Shown here piece after piece: positions 10,563-22,339 of a stretch of 64,000 nucleotides of DNA. This stretch comes from Portulaca oleracea. Taxonomy: Eukaryota > Streptophyta > Magnoliopsida > Caryophyllales > Portulacaceae. The stretch lies in assembly GCA_029582165.1 (NCBI GenBank), contig CM055873.1:44757295-44821294 (forward strand). The letters run 5' to 3'. A program made the translations under genes and the position numbers. Within the stretch, counting starts at the first letter, position 1; each line of letters begins with the position of its first letter. The notes beneath the pieces were generated by a model. The model was not told the DNA's origin and did not search any database. It worked only from the letters and a program-made list of their open reading frames with translations.

Positions 10563-10748
10563 ATATCTGTTAGAAGATTTTTTATTCTAAAGGAACCCCC
10601 TAATAAGAGATTCCATCTTAGTGGTCACCGATTTAGGAAGCAAGGTAGTTTGCATATGGTAGACTAGCAAAGCAAATAGGACAGATTTGACCAAAGTAAC
10701 TCTACCAGCAAAATTGAGAAATCTAGACTGCCAGCCAGCGAGTTTATT

Positions 10749-11659
10749 CTAAAACTTCAGCAAGAGGTCTTCATAATCCTTAGCCTGAGGCTTTTTTATA
10801 ACAAGAGAAATACCAAGATATTTCCCAAAAGCAGTAGAAATAGGGATGTTGGTTAGAGTCACCAAAGAATCTCTCTCCCTATGAGGAAGATGCTTAGAAC
10901 AGAACAGTATGGATTTAAAAGGGTTTAAGTGAAGACCAGAAGCTTCACCAAACTGATCAAGGACCCTAATCATATTTTTAACATTAGAGGGCTTAGCAGC
11001 ACTAAACAGAACCACATCATCGGCATAAAACACATGAGAGGAAACAAAATCCTTACATTTGAAGGGAAGCCAGTTCTTAGTGCAAACCTCAGCCTCAATA
11101 GCCCTGGAAAGCCTATCCATACATAAGGCGAAGATGTAAGGGGAAAGGGGGTCACCTTGTCTAAGACCTCTAGCAGGGTTGAAGCTCTCACCAGGTTCAC
11201 CATTCCAAAGGATTTTCATACTGGTTTGAGTAATACAACTCATGATAAGTTGCTTCAGCTTAGGGGGCATACCATAGACATCAAGAGTATCCTCAATATA
11301 ACCCCAATTGAGACTATCATAGGCCTTGGTTAAGTCAATTTTGATGGCAATGTGTTTCTTCTTAGTCTTCCATGAGCAATAGAATGACAAATTTCTTTGA
11401 CCAGCAGGATGTTATCAACAATTTGACGACCAGGAATGAAAATAGACTGGGCAAGATGAATACAAAGGGGAAGAAGAGGCCTAATGCGATTGACAATAGC
11501 TTTACTCAAAATTTTATAAGAGCTATTACAAAGGCTTATGGGACGCAGATCCGCCACAGTCTCAACACAGTCCTTCTTAGGGATAAGGCAAATGAAGGTC
11601 TGGTTAACCTCCTTAATGGTATCAGGCTTATCCCAGGCATTATTCACAAACTCATTCAC
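10749..11659 (-). pseudogene. LINE ORF2, reverse transcriptase domain
   Basis: RT motifs in order: FICLIPKKDCVETVADLRPI, ISLCNSSYKILSKAIVNR, FIPGRQIVDNILL, then KIDLTKAYDSLNW, GLRQGDPLSPYIFALCM, and the catalytic FYADD at about 11016-11030. The YADD pair of aspartates is intact. The frame changes near 11330-11390 between FIPGRQ and KKKHIAIKIDL, and a stop at 10749-10751 separates it from the downstream zf-RVT frame. This domain copies element RNA at a nicked chromosomal target. Decayed, but the most readable part of the LINE. Confidence 0.88.
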
Positions 11660-11701
11660 CTGATCCTTGATGTTGGGCCACGTTTTCTTATAGAAATGGG
11701 C

Positions 11702-13079
11702 TTAAATCCCATCAGGTCCAGGGGACTTAAAAGAGTTAAGGGAGAAAAGGGCCCCTTTAATCTCGGCCTCAGAGAGGGGCTGGTCCAGATCAGGGAAATC
11801 ACTAAAAAACCTACCCATGTTAGAATTAGCCCTGGAGTGCAACATGTCATGGTGGTTGCTGAAGAGCTGCTCAAAATGCTTGGTCAGACTACTCCTAATA
11901 TTAGAATGGCCCTTAATGGCCTCCCCATCCCCGAAGGAAAGACTATCCACCTCTCTTCTGCTATTTCTAACTTTGGTAACCATATGGAAATACTTGGTAT
12001 TCAAATCCTTGTATTTTAGGTGATTAATTCTAGCCCTCTGGGCCCACATACTCTTTTCCATATTACAAAGACGTTGGTGAAGCTTTAACAGGTCAAGTTG
12101 GAGGGATTCAAGAAAGCTACTACTATGGTTCTCTAGGGCTCTTTGAATGCCACCAAGCCTAGCAGTAACTCTATTCCTATGAGCCTTTATATTCCCCAAC
12201 ACATTGTGGTGCCAGGAAGGAGCCTTTTCAGCAAACTTCTGAAAATTGTTAATGAGGGAATCCTGGGGTTTCCAAACCGAATTGAAAAAGGAAGAGAAAC
12301 CATGATGTTGGGTCCAGGCCACCAACCCCCTGAACGGATGCATAGGAGTAGGTCTAGAAGGACAAAGATCAATGAGCACCAGACAGTGATCAGAATAAAG
12401 GCGTGGAAGATGAGTTACCTTGGTATGGGGATAGGTCTGCAGCCAACTAGGGTTAACCATAGCCCTATCTAGACGCTCCTTTATGTTCTCCGTACCTGGA
12501 CGACCATTATCCCAAGTGAACATGGAACCACAAAAGCCTAGGTCAATAAGGGAGCAAGAATGCATGAAGGTTTGAAACTCAAGAGAGTGAGATTGTCTAA
12601 CAGGATTGCCCCCACGTTTTTTCCTGGGGGCTCACAACAATATTCAGGTTACCAAAAACAAGCCAAGGGAAGGAGAGAGGAGGAGGATCAGCCGAAAGAG
12701 AATCCCAAAACTTACCTCTTCCATTTCTGTCACTCGGCGCATGGATACCAGTGATTAGGACTTCAGGGTCATCAGCCGCAAAGGTGACCACGCTATGGAA
12801 CATATTCCCATTATAACCAGTGTACTCAAAAGCAGTCATAGGAGATTTCCAAAACACCCAGATGCCACCTCTCATAGACATGGGATCAACATACCTAAAC
12901 TCAGTGAATCTGAACCTATTCCCGATAAAGTTAGGTTCATCCTCAGGTTTACGGGTCTCCAGCATCACCAGAATAGTCGGTCTATTCTTCTCGACTAAAT
13001 CAAACAAATGCACAAGGAAGTCATCAGAGGAATTCCGACGGACGTTCCAAACCAAGATTTTCTTAGGAGGACTCTTCAT
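11702..13079 (-). pseudogene. LINE ORF2, endonuclease domain
   Basis: A start codon at 13079 opens MKSPPKKILVWNVRRN, the usual beginning of plant LINE apurinic-like endonucleases, followed by ILVMLETR, GGIWVFW, HAPSDRNGRGKFWDSL and PWLVFGNLNIV. Family members normally have GDFN in that last motif; here it is GNLN, so the metal-binding Asp is lost. A frameshift or stop near 12597 separates it from the stretch with LGFCGSMFTWDNGR, ERLDRAMVNPSW and SDHCLVLIDL, the end of the endonuclease fold, and the linker to RT (to 11702). The ORF is clearly inactive. Confidence 0.8.
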
Positions 13080-13522
13080 TGATGGATTGAGAGATGGGTG
13101 ATCCTTCAGCTTGGATCTTCGGCAGTACGTGATGACATCCTGATCCTCCTCCACTCCCTTCTGTTTCCCCGCTTTTGGCAGATCCTTCCACAGGGTCACA
13201 ACTGTTGGCATGAAGACTGCCGTTGTCCTAGGGTATGTTGCTACTGGGTAGTCGAACAGGAAATCCAGCCCTGGTTTCCTGGTCAAGCTTGGTAGGAAGA
13301 AGCATTGAACTCTCTTTTTGAATTGGGTCAAATCTGCCACCTCTCCTTGTGATGGCATGTCGATCAGAGGGATGTTTTCTGGAGGTGGAACATAATCCAC
13401 CACCCGCCTTTCTTTCCTGTTCCATGTTGATGGCTGGATGATGTGCTGAATCCTCGTGGCCTGCCTGACCTGAGAGTCGATCAACTCTTTTGTCCTCCGA
13501 TTCGCTTTCGTGGTCGACTGCT

Positions 13523-15477
13523 TCAGAACTGGCCATAGTCCCGGCATGGCAAAGTCCGAGAAGAAATTGTGGCACTAGATCTCCTGTATCTGCCCCATGG
13601 GGGGGATAGCAACCTCACTCCTCCGCTTCCCCAATGGAAGTGAGACATCCATGGGAAAATCACCGGTTCCAGGGTTGTGACCATAGGACGAACCAGAATT
13701 GGTCTTTGCAAGGGTACTGTTGGCGGCGAAAGACTGAACACAAGATTTGGGTTTTCGTCCATGGGGTGAGGATGGTTGAACGATCGAGGTGGAGGGCGAT
13801 ATTTTGGTTTCGGAAGAGATGGCTGGGTTTGATTGCGTTGATGTTTGTTGCTTTTGTGGTCTGGATTTTCGTGGTTCATGGCTTTTTTCAGGCGGGGAGG
13901 TAGGTTTCGTCCCATTAATGGAATTACTAAGGATATGATTTGCTGCAGGGAATTGAATGCTACTAGAACTTATACTCTCTCCCCCTACTTCATTTAAGAG
14001 CATGGAGTCTGCCGCGTGCATCTCCATAGATATCTCCTGACAGTCTCTGATTCATTTGGTCGGGAATTAAGTGACAGTCAGTGCCGATGAGATGCATGAG
14101 AGCAGATTGGGGAGATGAAGAGGTATTAGCAGCATATCCCTTTTCAGCCCGATTTCTGTCAATTATTATGCCTACTTTCTTGGGACTTAAATAGGTTTGC
14201 ATGGCGTCTGTAGTAACGTGTATGTCCTTGCTACTGAGGATGGCAAAACGGTTATTGTTCCTTTTAATTCCTAAAGTAGTCCTGTGCTTAGCAATATTGA
14301 TCCCTTTGAGCTTATGATTTTTCTGGGCCACTTCAGCCATCGGCGTGGGTTGAACTTTCTCCTTCCCTTTATCAGGTCTAGTGGGCAGCTTCGGCCCAAT
14401 ATTGACCTGGGTTTTGGGATCCTTAATATGCATTGCTAGTTGGGTCACCGCCTCCTTGGACTTCGTTTGGCTACCCACCTTGGGCTGGGTGTGCAAGTTT
14501 GGCCCACGGTCATTGCTAACAACGTTCTTCCTCTTCGCTCTCTCGACCGTCACCCATTTAGGGCTTACCTCATCCCTGGGCCTGTTGACATCTTGGATTG
14601 GGTCCATAACCCCATTACCCTGTTGGGTGTCCAGGGTAACCCTCGTTGGGCCCGTTTCACAAATAGGGTCCATCTTCTTGTTAGGCATAGAGTTGGGCTT
14701 ATTTGGACAGCGCTCCTCTTTATGGCCTATAATGCCACAATGCATGCAAAGCATATCAAGGTTTTCATACTCTATACGTTGCCAAAAATTTTGAACCCAA
14801 ACGCTAGCCACCAAGGGTTGCTTCAGGGACACTTCAACACACACCCTAGCATACCTGGCTCTAGTAACAGTATCAGTAGAGAAATCTATCTTAATAGGAA
14901 TACCAACTTTCTTGCTAATCTCAAACAAAGCTTCACGATGAGAGTATTCCACTGGAAGTTCTGGGAGTCTAACCCAAACGACCATGGAAGCAAACTCAGA
15001 CGAAGAAGGCCTAAAGTTAGGAGTCCACCTAGTAAGCATAAGATAATGGTTAAACAGAAACCAAGGACTACCTAAAAGGGTTCTCTCCTAATCAGTCTGA
15101 TCCTCAAACTTGAACAAATAAGTATCATTGCCAATATCTATAATTTCAAGCTTACCATTTGTTCTCCAAAGCTGCGGAATACGTCTCTGCATAATGTCAA
15201 ACCTAACCTTTGTTCCTAAGAGCTTTCCCATTAACGCATTAGACCAAGGTGCACGAAACTTAGCAAGCTGGGATTCAGAGAAACTAACCTAGGGTTCAGA
15301 TTCATGGGGCTTACCTTGCATACCTTGCTCACCTGAGTCTTCCTCGATCCTCAGATCAACGAGAAGGTTAGATATGGTGGGGAATCTACGATCTCGGCCT
15401 GCAAGCACATCTTTGAAGGACGCTTTGGGACTTAGCATGTCACTAACCTCCCTCTCCTCCTCTGAAGGAATCCCCAA
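13523..15477 (-). pseudogene. LINE ORF1 (gag-like nucleic-acid-binding protein), broken
   Basis: The translation shows an N-terminal segment (LSPKASFKDVLAG), then after a stop at about 15289-15291 a DUF4283-like region (NALMGKLLGTKVRFD, LWRTNGKLEIIDIGNDTYLF, HYLMLTRWTPNFRP) and a CCHC zinc knuckle CMHCGIIGHKEERC coded around 14708-14749. A low-complexity, basic tail runs to about 13540 in shifted frames. ORF1 proteins of plant L1 elements bind the element RNA. Stops or shifts lie near 15289, 15040-15090, 13990 and 13560. The first codons may come from the neighbouring hAT-like DNA rather than from the LINE. Confidence 0.75.
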
Positions 15478-15762
15478 ACCCGCTGGGGCCTCGCCCCGCT
15501 TTGGGGGAAAATCCCCACCCCCGTTGGGGATGGAGACGGGGACAATTTTTCAAAATCCGCTGGGGGACGGGGCGGGGATGGGGACAAAATTTTCCCCATC
15601 TCTGTCGGGGAAAATTCCCCATCCCCATCCCGGAATCCCCGTCCCCGAAAATTTTAAAATTACCAAATAACCTTTATTCTAATTCAATATATATATTAAT
15701 AACAAGGATAAAGTAGTAATTTTTGAATTTTAAGTCACTAGTAGAATTGGTGCCCAAAAACG

Positions 15763-16012
15763 TCTGGAATTGGCGTCTGATATGGGTGTAAACAGAAGCC
15801 AAAATGGTTTTGGCGTCTGATTAAAACGGACGCCAAAACCTAGTACGCCTTTTTTAAAAAAGCGTCTGTAAATGGCGTCTGTTTCAATCAGACGCCAAAA
15901 TTGTTGCAGACTACGAGGGTTGTGTCAGACCAAGTTCGGCGTCTGTCTGGCATGAAACAGACGCTGTTTTTATGCAAAAACGGGGTCTGTTTCATGCCAG
16001 ACAGACGCCGAT
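15763..16012. repeat. Subterminal repeats of the outer CACTA, left end
   Basis: GGCGTCTG and its complement CAGACGCC recur in both orientations, several as hairpin pairs (for example GTCTGTCTGGCATGAAACAGAC facing GTCTGTTTCATGCC). Such motifs are binding sites for the element's regulatory protein in En/Spm. Confidence 0.85.
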
Positions 16013-16275
16013 TTGGGTTCCAGAAACAAAAAAAAAAAACTTAAATGATATTTATTTGCATTTGTAATTATAAAATAACGTGAATTCAATAATGAAAATA
16101 ATTAGAATAAATAGTATATTTTGAGTGTTCTAATTATAAAATAAAGCGTAAAAATTAAATTTTTGTATTTGTAATTAAATTGTTTAATAAGATTTGTGTA
16201 GACATTAATAATGAAAATAAATACATTTTATATAATAATAAATGATATATATGTGCAAATATTCATGTATGTACA

Positions 16276-16278
<3 letters not shown>

Positions 16279-16312
<34 letters not shown>
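16279..16312. repeat. (AT)n microsatellite
   Basis: Simple AT dinucleotide tract in the left arm of the outer CACTA. Confidence 0.9.
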
Positions 16313-16314
<2 letters not shown>

Positions 16315-16485
16315 TTTATAGAAATAACAACAATAAAATGATAATGAATATATATTTTAACAAATAAAAAAAATATAATACAACTTTATTAATGATATTT
16401 TTTACTAAATTAAATGATACAAACAAAATAAAAACCTAAATTACAATTAATATATGACTTCAATATTTTTCAATCTTGATTTTTC

Positions 16486-16558
16486 AATCTTCAATCTTGT
16501 ATCTTCAATCTTCAATCTTGTATCTTCAATCTTCAATCTCCAATGTTCAATCTTCAAT
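16486..16558. repeat. Tandem CAATCTT-type repeat
   Basis: Repeated CAATCTT(CAATCTTG) units. The inverse form GATTGAA recurs at 20934-20976 in the inner CACTA, so both elements share this internal segment in opposite orientation. Confidence 0.85.
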
Positions 16559-16703
16559 TGTAAAATTTTCAATTTATCAATCTTGGATGGATTTGAGGTG
16601 TTGTGAAGGTTAGGGGAAATGAGAGAATTGATGAGAGAAGATGAGAGAAATGAAATGGAGATGGGTGGGAAAAATTCGGAGGGAAGTTTGAGGGCTCAAG
16701 GCT

Positions 16704-16710
16704 TATATAA
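16704..16710 (-). promoter_or_regulatory. Possible TATA box beside a CACTA palindrome, outer element
   Basis: On the - strand TTATATAAG lies just after the GGCGTCTG hairpin at 16723-16802 and is followed by a pyrimidine-rich leader. It would point outward, towards the near end of the element. Matches the arrangement at 20784 in the inner element. Inference only. Confidence 0.35.
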
Positions 16711-16722
16711 GTGCTGGCAAAA

Positions 16723-16802
16723 TGGCGTCTGTTTTCCCGCCAAACAGACGCCATTTTCAATTTTAATTAATTTGGGCGTCTGTTTGGCGGGAAAACAGAC
16801 GC
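16723..16802. repeat. CACTA internal palindrome
   Basis: GGCGTCTGTTTTCCCGCC and GGCGGGAAAACAGACGCC occur twice as an inverted pair separated by an AT-rich spacer. It resembles the four-part palindrome at 20526-20776 in the inner element. Confidence 0.85.
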
Positions 16803-16939
16803 CTAAATTGTGTAAATTTTCGAAAATTTTTCGCTGCTGACTGGCGCGCGCTATTATTATTATTATTATTATTATTGATATTATAATTGATATTATTATT
16901 ATTATTGATACTATCACTAGTAGAATTGGGGTCATTATG

Positions 16940-17200
16940 CGTCCGTCAAATGGCGTCTGTTTAGACGTCAGACGCCCAAACGTATTTTTTTTTAAAATAA
17001 TGTGTAAAGTGGCGTCTGATTTAGGGGCAAACAGACGCCAAAATATTTTGGCGTCTGATTGCTGGGAAAACGGACGCCAAAGTCCAGCTGCTTTCTCGAC
17101 TGCTGTGAGGCTAATTCTTATATATTTTTTTTTAATATTAAACCCTATTGGCGTCTGTTTAAAACTTAACAGACGCCATTCTGGGTAAAACAGACGCCAG
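16940..17200. repeat. Subterminal repeats of the inner CACTA, left end
   Basis: Several GGCGTCTG / CAGACGCC units in inverted pairs before the transposase leader. Confidence 0.85.
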
Positions 17201-17645
17201 TCTGTTCAAAAATGGAGAAATTATCTTGCTCGCCATTTTTGAACGGATCGGAAGAGAGAAAAATCGAGAGGTTGAAGAGAAGATTCAACGAAAGAGCATT
17301 TCAATTCACAAAATTTAGGTAATTTTATTAATTATCGTTGTTTTTTAAATTATTTGGGTTATGTTCTTTTGTAATTTTTGTTATAAATTTGTGATATATA
17401 TATAACCGAAAAATATAATGAATATGAATTTGTGATATTAATTTTGGATGTTTTATATGTTTTAGAATTATGATTTTTTTGAATTTTGGACATAAATATA
17501 TGATATATATGTGAATAACGAAAAAATATGGTGAATATGAATGTGTGATATGAATTTTGTATGTTTTGTATATTTAGGAGGTTTATGGCATTGTGATATG
17601 TATATTGTACTCGACTGGAGGATTAAGCGTGAGTAATTTTAATTC

Positions 17646-20203
17646 ATGAACAGATTCACGTACATTATGGAAGGGCCTCCACATCGACGTTGGATGTACC
17701 AGAGGTTTGAACCGGGAAGGAGGGTTATCAGGGAAGAATGGGCTGCTGGGGTATATATGTTTGATAAATTTGCAAAGAGTAATTCGTATGAGTATTCGAG
17801 GACTGGAAAGTATCGGTGTCCATGTGTGAAGTGCAAAAATAAGTGCGGAATGACTCCAGATGAAGTTAAAACACATTTGTACAAAGAGGGTTTATGGAGC
17901 GATATTGGTGTTGGGTTAGTCATGGTGAAGATTGGCGTGAATATTATGATGATGGCGATGGCGGTGGTGATGATGCGGTAGGTGAGGGAACCGTGTGCGA
18001 GATAGTTCGCGACAAACGAGGAACCCAATCGACCACCGCTTCATCGACAGAACGGAAGATATGATGAATGATTTCATCATGGCGAATGAGGCGCCTAATG
18101 CAGGAGCTCAACAATTTTATGATATGCTTCAATCTGCTCAACAGCCTCTGTGGGAAGGGTGTACGACCCATACTGAGTTGTCCACTGCCGTGAGACTGGT
18201 CAATCACAAGTCGAAGCACAATTTGTCGGAGCAAGCAATGAACGATATCATGGAATTGATGAGTGAGACTTGTCCCCAGCCGAACCTAATGTCTAGAAAC
18301 TACGATGAGTTGAAAAAGAAGGTTAAGAAGTTGGGGATGGGCTATGAAACATTTGATTGTTGCATTGGTGGGTGCATGATCTACTATAAGGACGATGCAC
18401 ATCTCAGTGAATGTAAATTTTGTGGTCACCCGAGGTATAAGCCACAAAAATCGTCGGCGAAGACAAATAAAGGTGTCCCGTACAAGAGAATGTTTTACTT
18501 TCCTTTGACGCCTAGGTTGCAGCGTCTGTATGCATCGAAGAATACAGCCAGTCATATGAGGTGGCACGCGGTGAACAAGCGCGATGAAGGTGTTCTTTGT
18601 CATCCGTCGGACGGCGCATCATGGAAAATGTTTGACAGTGCGCATCCAGACTTTGCGAGGGAATCGCGGAATGTAAGGTTGGGCCTGTGTGCGGATGGGT
18701 TTAGCCCGTTCAACATGACAGGGAAATCTTATTTGATATGGCCGGTTGTAGTTACTCCTTACAACTTGCCACCCGAATTGTGCATGACAACGCCGTACAT
18801 GTTCCTCACGTGCATTATTCCAGTCCAAGAACCCGGAAATAAAATTGATGTCTTCCTTCAACCTTTGGTGGACGAGCTGCAGTGCTTATGGTTGGGAGTT
18901 GAAACGTACGACATCTCCAAGAGACAAAATTTCAACATGAGGGCATCGTTGATGTGGACGGTCAATGATTTTCCGGCCCTTGGGATGCTTTCTGGGTGGA
19001 GCACGCATGGCGCTATGTCTTGTCCTGTTTGCATGGATGGATTGAAAGCAATGCGTCTGAAGCATGGGAGGAAAAACTGCGTGGTTTGTTGTCATCGGCG
19101 GTTTCTTGATAAGGGCATGCTTTTAGAAGGAATCGAAGGCATTTGAAAGGGCACACTTGCGGATAGAAATGTCCCACCGCGTAGGAAAACGGTCATTCAA
19201 TCTATGAGGAGGTGAAGGACTTCCCCAAGGTGACTACCCATGGGGACTTTGTAATCCCGGGATTCCGAGAGAATGCTCATAATTGGAAGAAACAAAGTAT
19301 CTTTTGGGAGTTGCCTTATTGGAAGGCTCACGTTGTTCGACACAACTTAGATGTGATGCACATTGAGAAGAACTTTGTGGACAACATCGTAAACACGGTG
19401 ATGGGGGTGACCGGCAAAACGAAGGATGATGGAAATGCAAGGAGGGACGTGGCCGATATATGCGCGAGCACGAACTCCATCTAGTGCCTGGTCCGAACGG
19501 TAAACCCTTGCAGCCAAGAGCCAAATATGTTCTTCCCGAGAATAAGCGATCAGACGTCTGTGATTGGGCACAACAACTTCGATTGCCGGACGCCTATGCT
19601 TCGAACTTTGCAAACTGTGTCGATACATCAGGTAAAAGGTTTCAAAACTTTAAAAGCCATGACTGTCATGTGTTCTTGCAGACACTGTTACCTGTTGCGT
19701 TCCGGGCACTTCCCGATGATGTGTTGGAGCCACTCGTTCAGTTAAGCCAATGGTTCAAGAGCCTGTGCGCCACAACATTGAAGCACAGTGATTTAGTCCG
19801 GCTTGACAAAGAAATTCGCATAATAATTTGCAAGTTGGAGACCATATTTCCCCCCGGCTTCTTCAACGTAATGGAACACCTCCCCATCCACCTGGTTCAG
19901 GAAGCATTTTTTGGTGGTCCTGTTCAATATCGTTGGATGTATCCTTTTGAGAGGTATTTCGGGTGGCTGAAGAAGAAAATCAAGAACAAGGCACACCCTG
20001 AAGGATCCATGGCTCAAGCGTACCTCATGTTTGAGATTTCCCAATTCGCATCCACATACTTTGGACCGGAAGTATCATCTTCTACATCAACAGGTATGCG
20101 TGACGAAGGCGTGCCAATTAATGTCGACAATGATCCTATGTTATTGTCGGTTTTCAAGGACAGTGGGACCCCCGTTGGAGGTGTAAGCATTGGGAAAGAT
20201 TAA
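17646..20203 (+). pseudogene. CACTA transposase (TNPD/tnp2 type), frameshifted
   Basis: Catalyses cut-and-paste of CACTA elements. The first segment (17646-17981) is the transposase-associated domain: RWMYQRF, GVYMFDKFA, YRCPCVKCKNKCG and HLYKEGLW. The second (about 17995-19146) is the Transposase_21 region: CCIGGCMIYY, CKFCGHPRYK, ESRNVRLGLCADGFSPF, LPPELCMTTPYMFL, WSTHGAMSCPVCMD. The third (19212-19484) has NLDVMHIEKNFVDNIVNTV, and the last (19460-20203) is the DUF4218 part with LPVAFRAL, FFNVMEHLPIHLVQEAF, YPFERYFGWLKKK. Frames break near 17905-17995, 19120-19210 and 19460. The start may be the ATG at 17667 instead of 17646. A 5' leader runs from about 17210, possibly with one intron. It cannot make a full protein. 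Confidence 0.9.
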
Positions 20204-20783
20204 TAAATTATATATGTCGTACCATTTAATTATATAACTTAACGTACGTATACAAATTAATAAATAATTAAATATCATTCAACTGATATATATAAAATTT
20301 TTAAAAATACAATCATAATACTAATAATTTAATTATAACTAAGTAAATACCCTAAATAAATATCATTCAACACGCATTTATATATATATATGTGTTTCTC
20401 TTTAAAGATTAATAATATAATTATAATTATAGTTAATATTAATAATTATAATACTACTAGCATTATTGTTATAATAATATTATTATTAATAATTACTATT
20501 ATAATTTGCGCACAATTTTCAAACAAAATGGCGTCCGTTACGGTACCAAACAGACGCCATATTTCAAGGACCATCCAGCTGAATATTTTCCCTCCAATTC
20601 ATTTCTCTTTCAAAAATGGTGTCCGTTAAGGTTCCAAACGGACGCCAAAATTTAAATTGACGTCTGTTTGGTACCGTAACGGACGCCAATTGTATGTACA
20701 AAAACACAGAATATTTTCCCTCCAATTCAATTCTCTTTCAAAAATGGCGTCCGTTTGGTGCCGTAACGGACGCCATTTCTCTC

Positions 20784-20790
20784 TATAAAA
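20784..20790 (+). promoter_or_regulatory. Possible TATA box beside the CACTA palindrome, inner element
   Basis: TATAAAA stands 7 bases after the last GGACGCC of the palindrome and is followed by a pyrimidine-rich leader. It points towards the right end, away from the transposase. Same arrangement as 16704-16710. Inference only. Confidence 0.4.
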
Positions 20791-20933
20791 GCACCTTCCA
20801 GGTGAATAATTCCCTCCATTTCATTTCTCTTCCCTCCTTCATTCATCCATCAATTTTCTCTCTAAATTCCATATCATTTCAATAATTCCCTCCACCACAA
20901 ATCAATTCACTCCACTAATTAATAAAATTTACG

Positions 20934-20976
20934 AAGATTGAAGATTGAAGATTGAAGATTGAAGATTGAAGATTGT
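20934..20976. repeat. Tandem GATTGAA repeat
   Basis: GATTGAA is repeated five to six times without interruption; counterpart of 16486-16558. Confidence 0.9.
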
Positions 20977-21290
20977 AATTACTTTTTATATCTTATTAGT
21001 TATAAACCAACTCTGAATATAAATATTTATTATAATTTGTTTTTGTAATTTTTACACACATATATGTATATGAAATTGTACATTTTAAATCCATATAAAC
21101 TGTATTTTTTTTTCATTATTACTATTTAGTTTGTACTATATATTATGTAAACTATATTTTTTCGTTACTAAAATATGTTTGTATTTTTTGGAGTTTTTAT
21201 TAATGACGTATATAATTTGTTTTTGTATTTTTTATCATTATTAATCGTAATATTTTTCATTATTAATCGTAATGTTTTTCATTATTATTG

Positions 21291-21501
21291 AAATAAATAT
21301 AAAAAACACATAATATTTCTGATTTTGTTAATCGTAAATTTTTTTTTTAATTTATGTTTAGGGTTGGCGTCCGTTAAATGCATAATTAGACGCCAAATAA
21401 ATATAAAAAACACAAATTATTTCTGATTTTGTTAATCGTAAATTTTTTTTTTTAATTTATTTTAAGGTTTGGCGTCCGTTAAATGCATAATCAGACGCCA
21501 A
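21291..21501. repeat. 104-bp tandem duplication in the inner CACTA
   Basis: Two adjacent copies, each running from AAATAAATATAAAAAACACA to a GGCGTCCGTTAAATGCAT hairpin ending GACGCC, at 21291-21394 and 21395-21501. Confidence 0.85.
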
Positions 21502-21955
21502 ATATAGCGTCCGTTTTGCCTTTATGACGCCAACTCGTGAAAGCCGCCGTAGACAAGACTGTCGAAGCGCCATCGATACCGACGCGAATAATGACGTCTG
21601 TTTTTAACGGACGCCAACTTCAGACGCCTTTTCGAAAAGGCGGAACAATGTTTAGCGTCCGTTTATATCAGACGCTAAAATCATTTTGGCGTCCGTTAAA
21701 CCCCTTTCCAGACGCCATTTACAGACGCATTTAGGGTTAAATTCTACTAGTGTATTACTGTTATATATTCTTAATTTTAGTTATAACTAATTATGATGTA
21801 TATATGTGTATATTTTTTAGGTATAGTTAATTATTAATTATTATTATTGTTAGTTATATTGTAATTTTTTCTAGGTAGATAATTTAATTTATATATATAT
21901 GTTTCACTCTCGATTATGTTGTTAATTATAATTATTCTCATGTGTACATACGTGT

Positions 21956-21960
<5 letters not shown>

Positions 21961-22005
<45 letters not shown>
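21961..22005. repeat. (AT)n microsatellite
   Basis: Simple AT dinucleotide tract in the outer CACTA. Confidence 0.95.
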
Positions 22006-22008
<3 letters not shown>

Positions 22009-22339
22009 AATGAAAAATATTTCGATGTTTGGATTAAATAATGTACTAGCTAATAAGTATGAATGTAATTAAGAAAGAGTTTAAATATTTTGTTCGTCTA
22101 TACAATGTAAAATATAAACACAATTAAAATGATCAATTAATGTCGTCACATCGTCATCATCACTTTCGCTCTCCTCCTCATCGTCATTATCACCCTGATT
22201 CTGGCGTTGTGTCAATTCTTCGAGGCTATGGAATAGGTATTGGCCTCCTGGGATACAACAACAATTTGGAAATTAAAGGTATGAAATACAATCAAAATGA
22301 ATTAAGTAATTATTGGAACGTGTAATTAGTAATTTAATT

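Larger units (their letters stand above)
3103..15466 (-). mobile_element. Non-LTR retrotransposon (plant L1-type LINE), interrupted by an LTR element
   Basis: Read from right to left it has ORF1 (DUF4283-like region and a CCHC knuckle), then ORF2 with endonuclease, reverse transcriptase, zf-RVT and RNase H-like parts, and ends in a poly(A) stretch (poly-T at 3103-3115 on +). It lies just past the 3' end of SCPL copy A. A complete LTR retrotransposon (3534-9173, TSD CCTGA) splits the RNase H region, so the LINE itself is about 6.7 kb. Several stops and shifts make it non-functional. Its 5' end meets a hAT-like element near 15466; that junction is approximate and no LINE target duplication was found. 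Confidence 0.85.
20528..21728. repeat. Subterminal repeats and palindromes of the inner CACTA, right end
   Basis: More than ten GGCGTCCG / CGGACGCC or GACGCC units, many as hairpins (GGCGTCCGTTTGGTGCCG facing CGTAACGGACGCC). Unlike the left end, most units have CCG instead of CTG in the final triplet. Confidence 0.88.
16915..21752 (+). mobile_element. Inner CACTA transposon with TNPD-type transposase
   Basis: It begins CACTAGTAGAATTGGGG and ends AAATTCTACTAGTG; target duplications TAT flank it at 16912-16914 and 21753-21755. The element is 4838 bp with subterminal GGCGTCTG/GGCGTCCG repeats at both ends and a broken TNPD-like gene on the + strand. It inserted inside the outer CACTA. Confidence 0.93.

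Noticed and set aside
11372..12019. A 215-codon + strand frame
   Set aside because: Antisense of the LINE RT and endonuclease linker, which show clear motifs on the - strand.
14381..15075. Two + strand frames of 137 and 211 codons
   Set aside because: Antisense of LINE ORF1 with its zinc knuckle.
15374..15670. Gly/Pro-rich frames on both strands (again at 22364-22746, 23466-23837 and 62417-62686)
   Set aside because: Translations of GGGGATGGGG repeats of the hAT-like element or of the reverse strand of the TNPA-like coiled coil; low complexity, no gene.
16940..17200. CRISPR-like spacing of GGCGTCTG repeats
   Set aside because: The units are short, in both orientations and at the ends of a CACTA transposon; subterminal transposase-binding motifs explain them.
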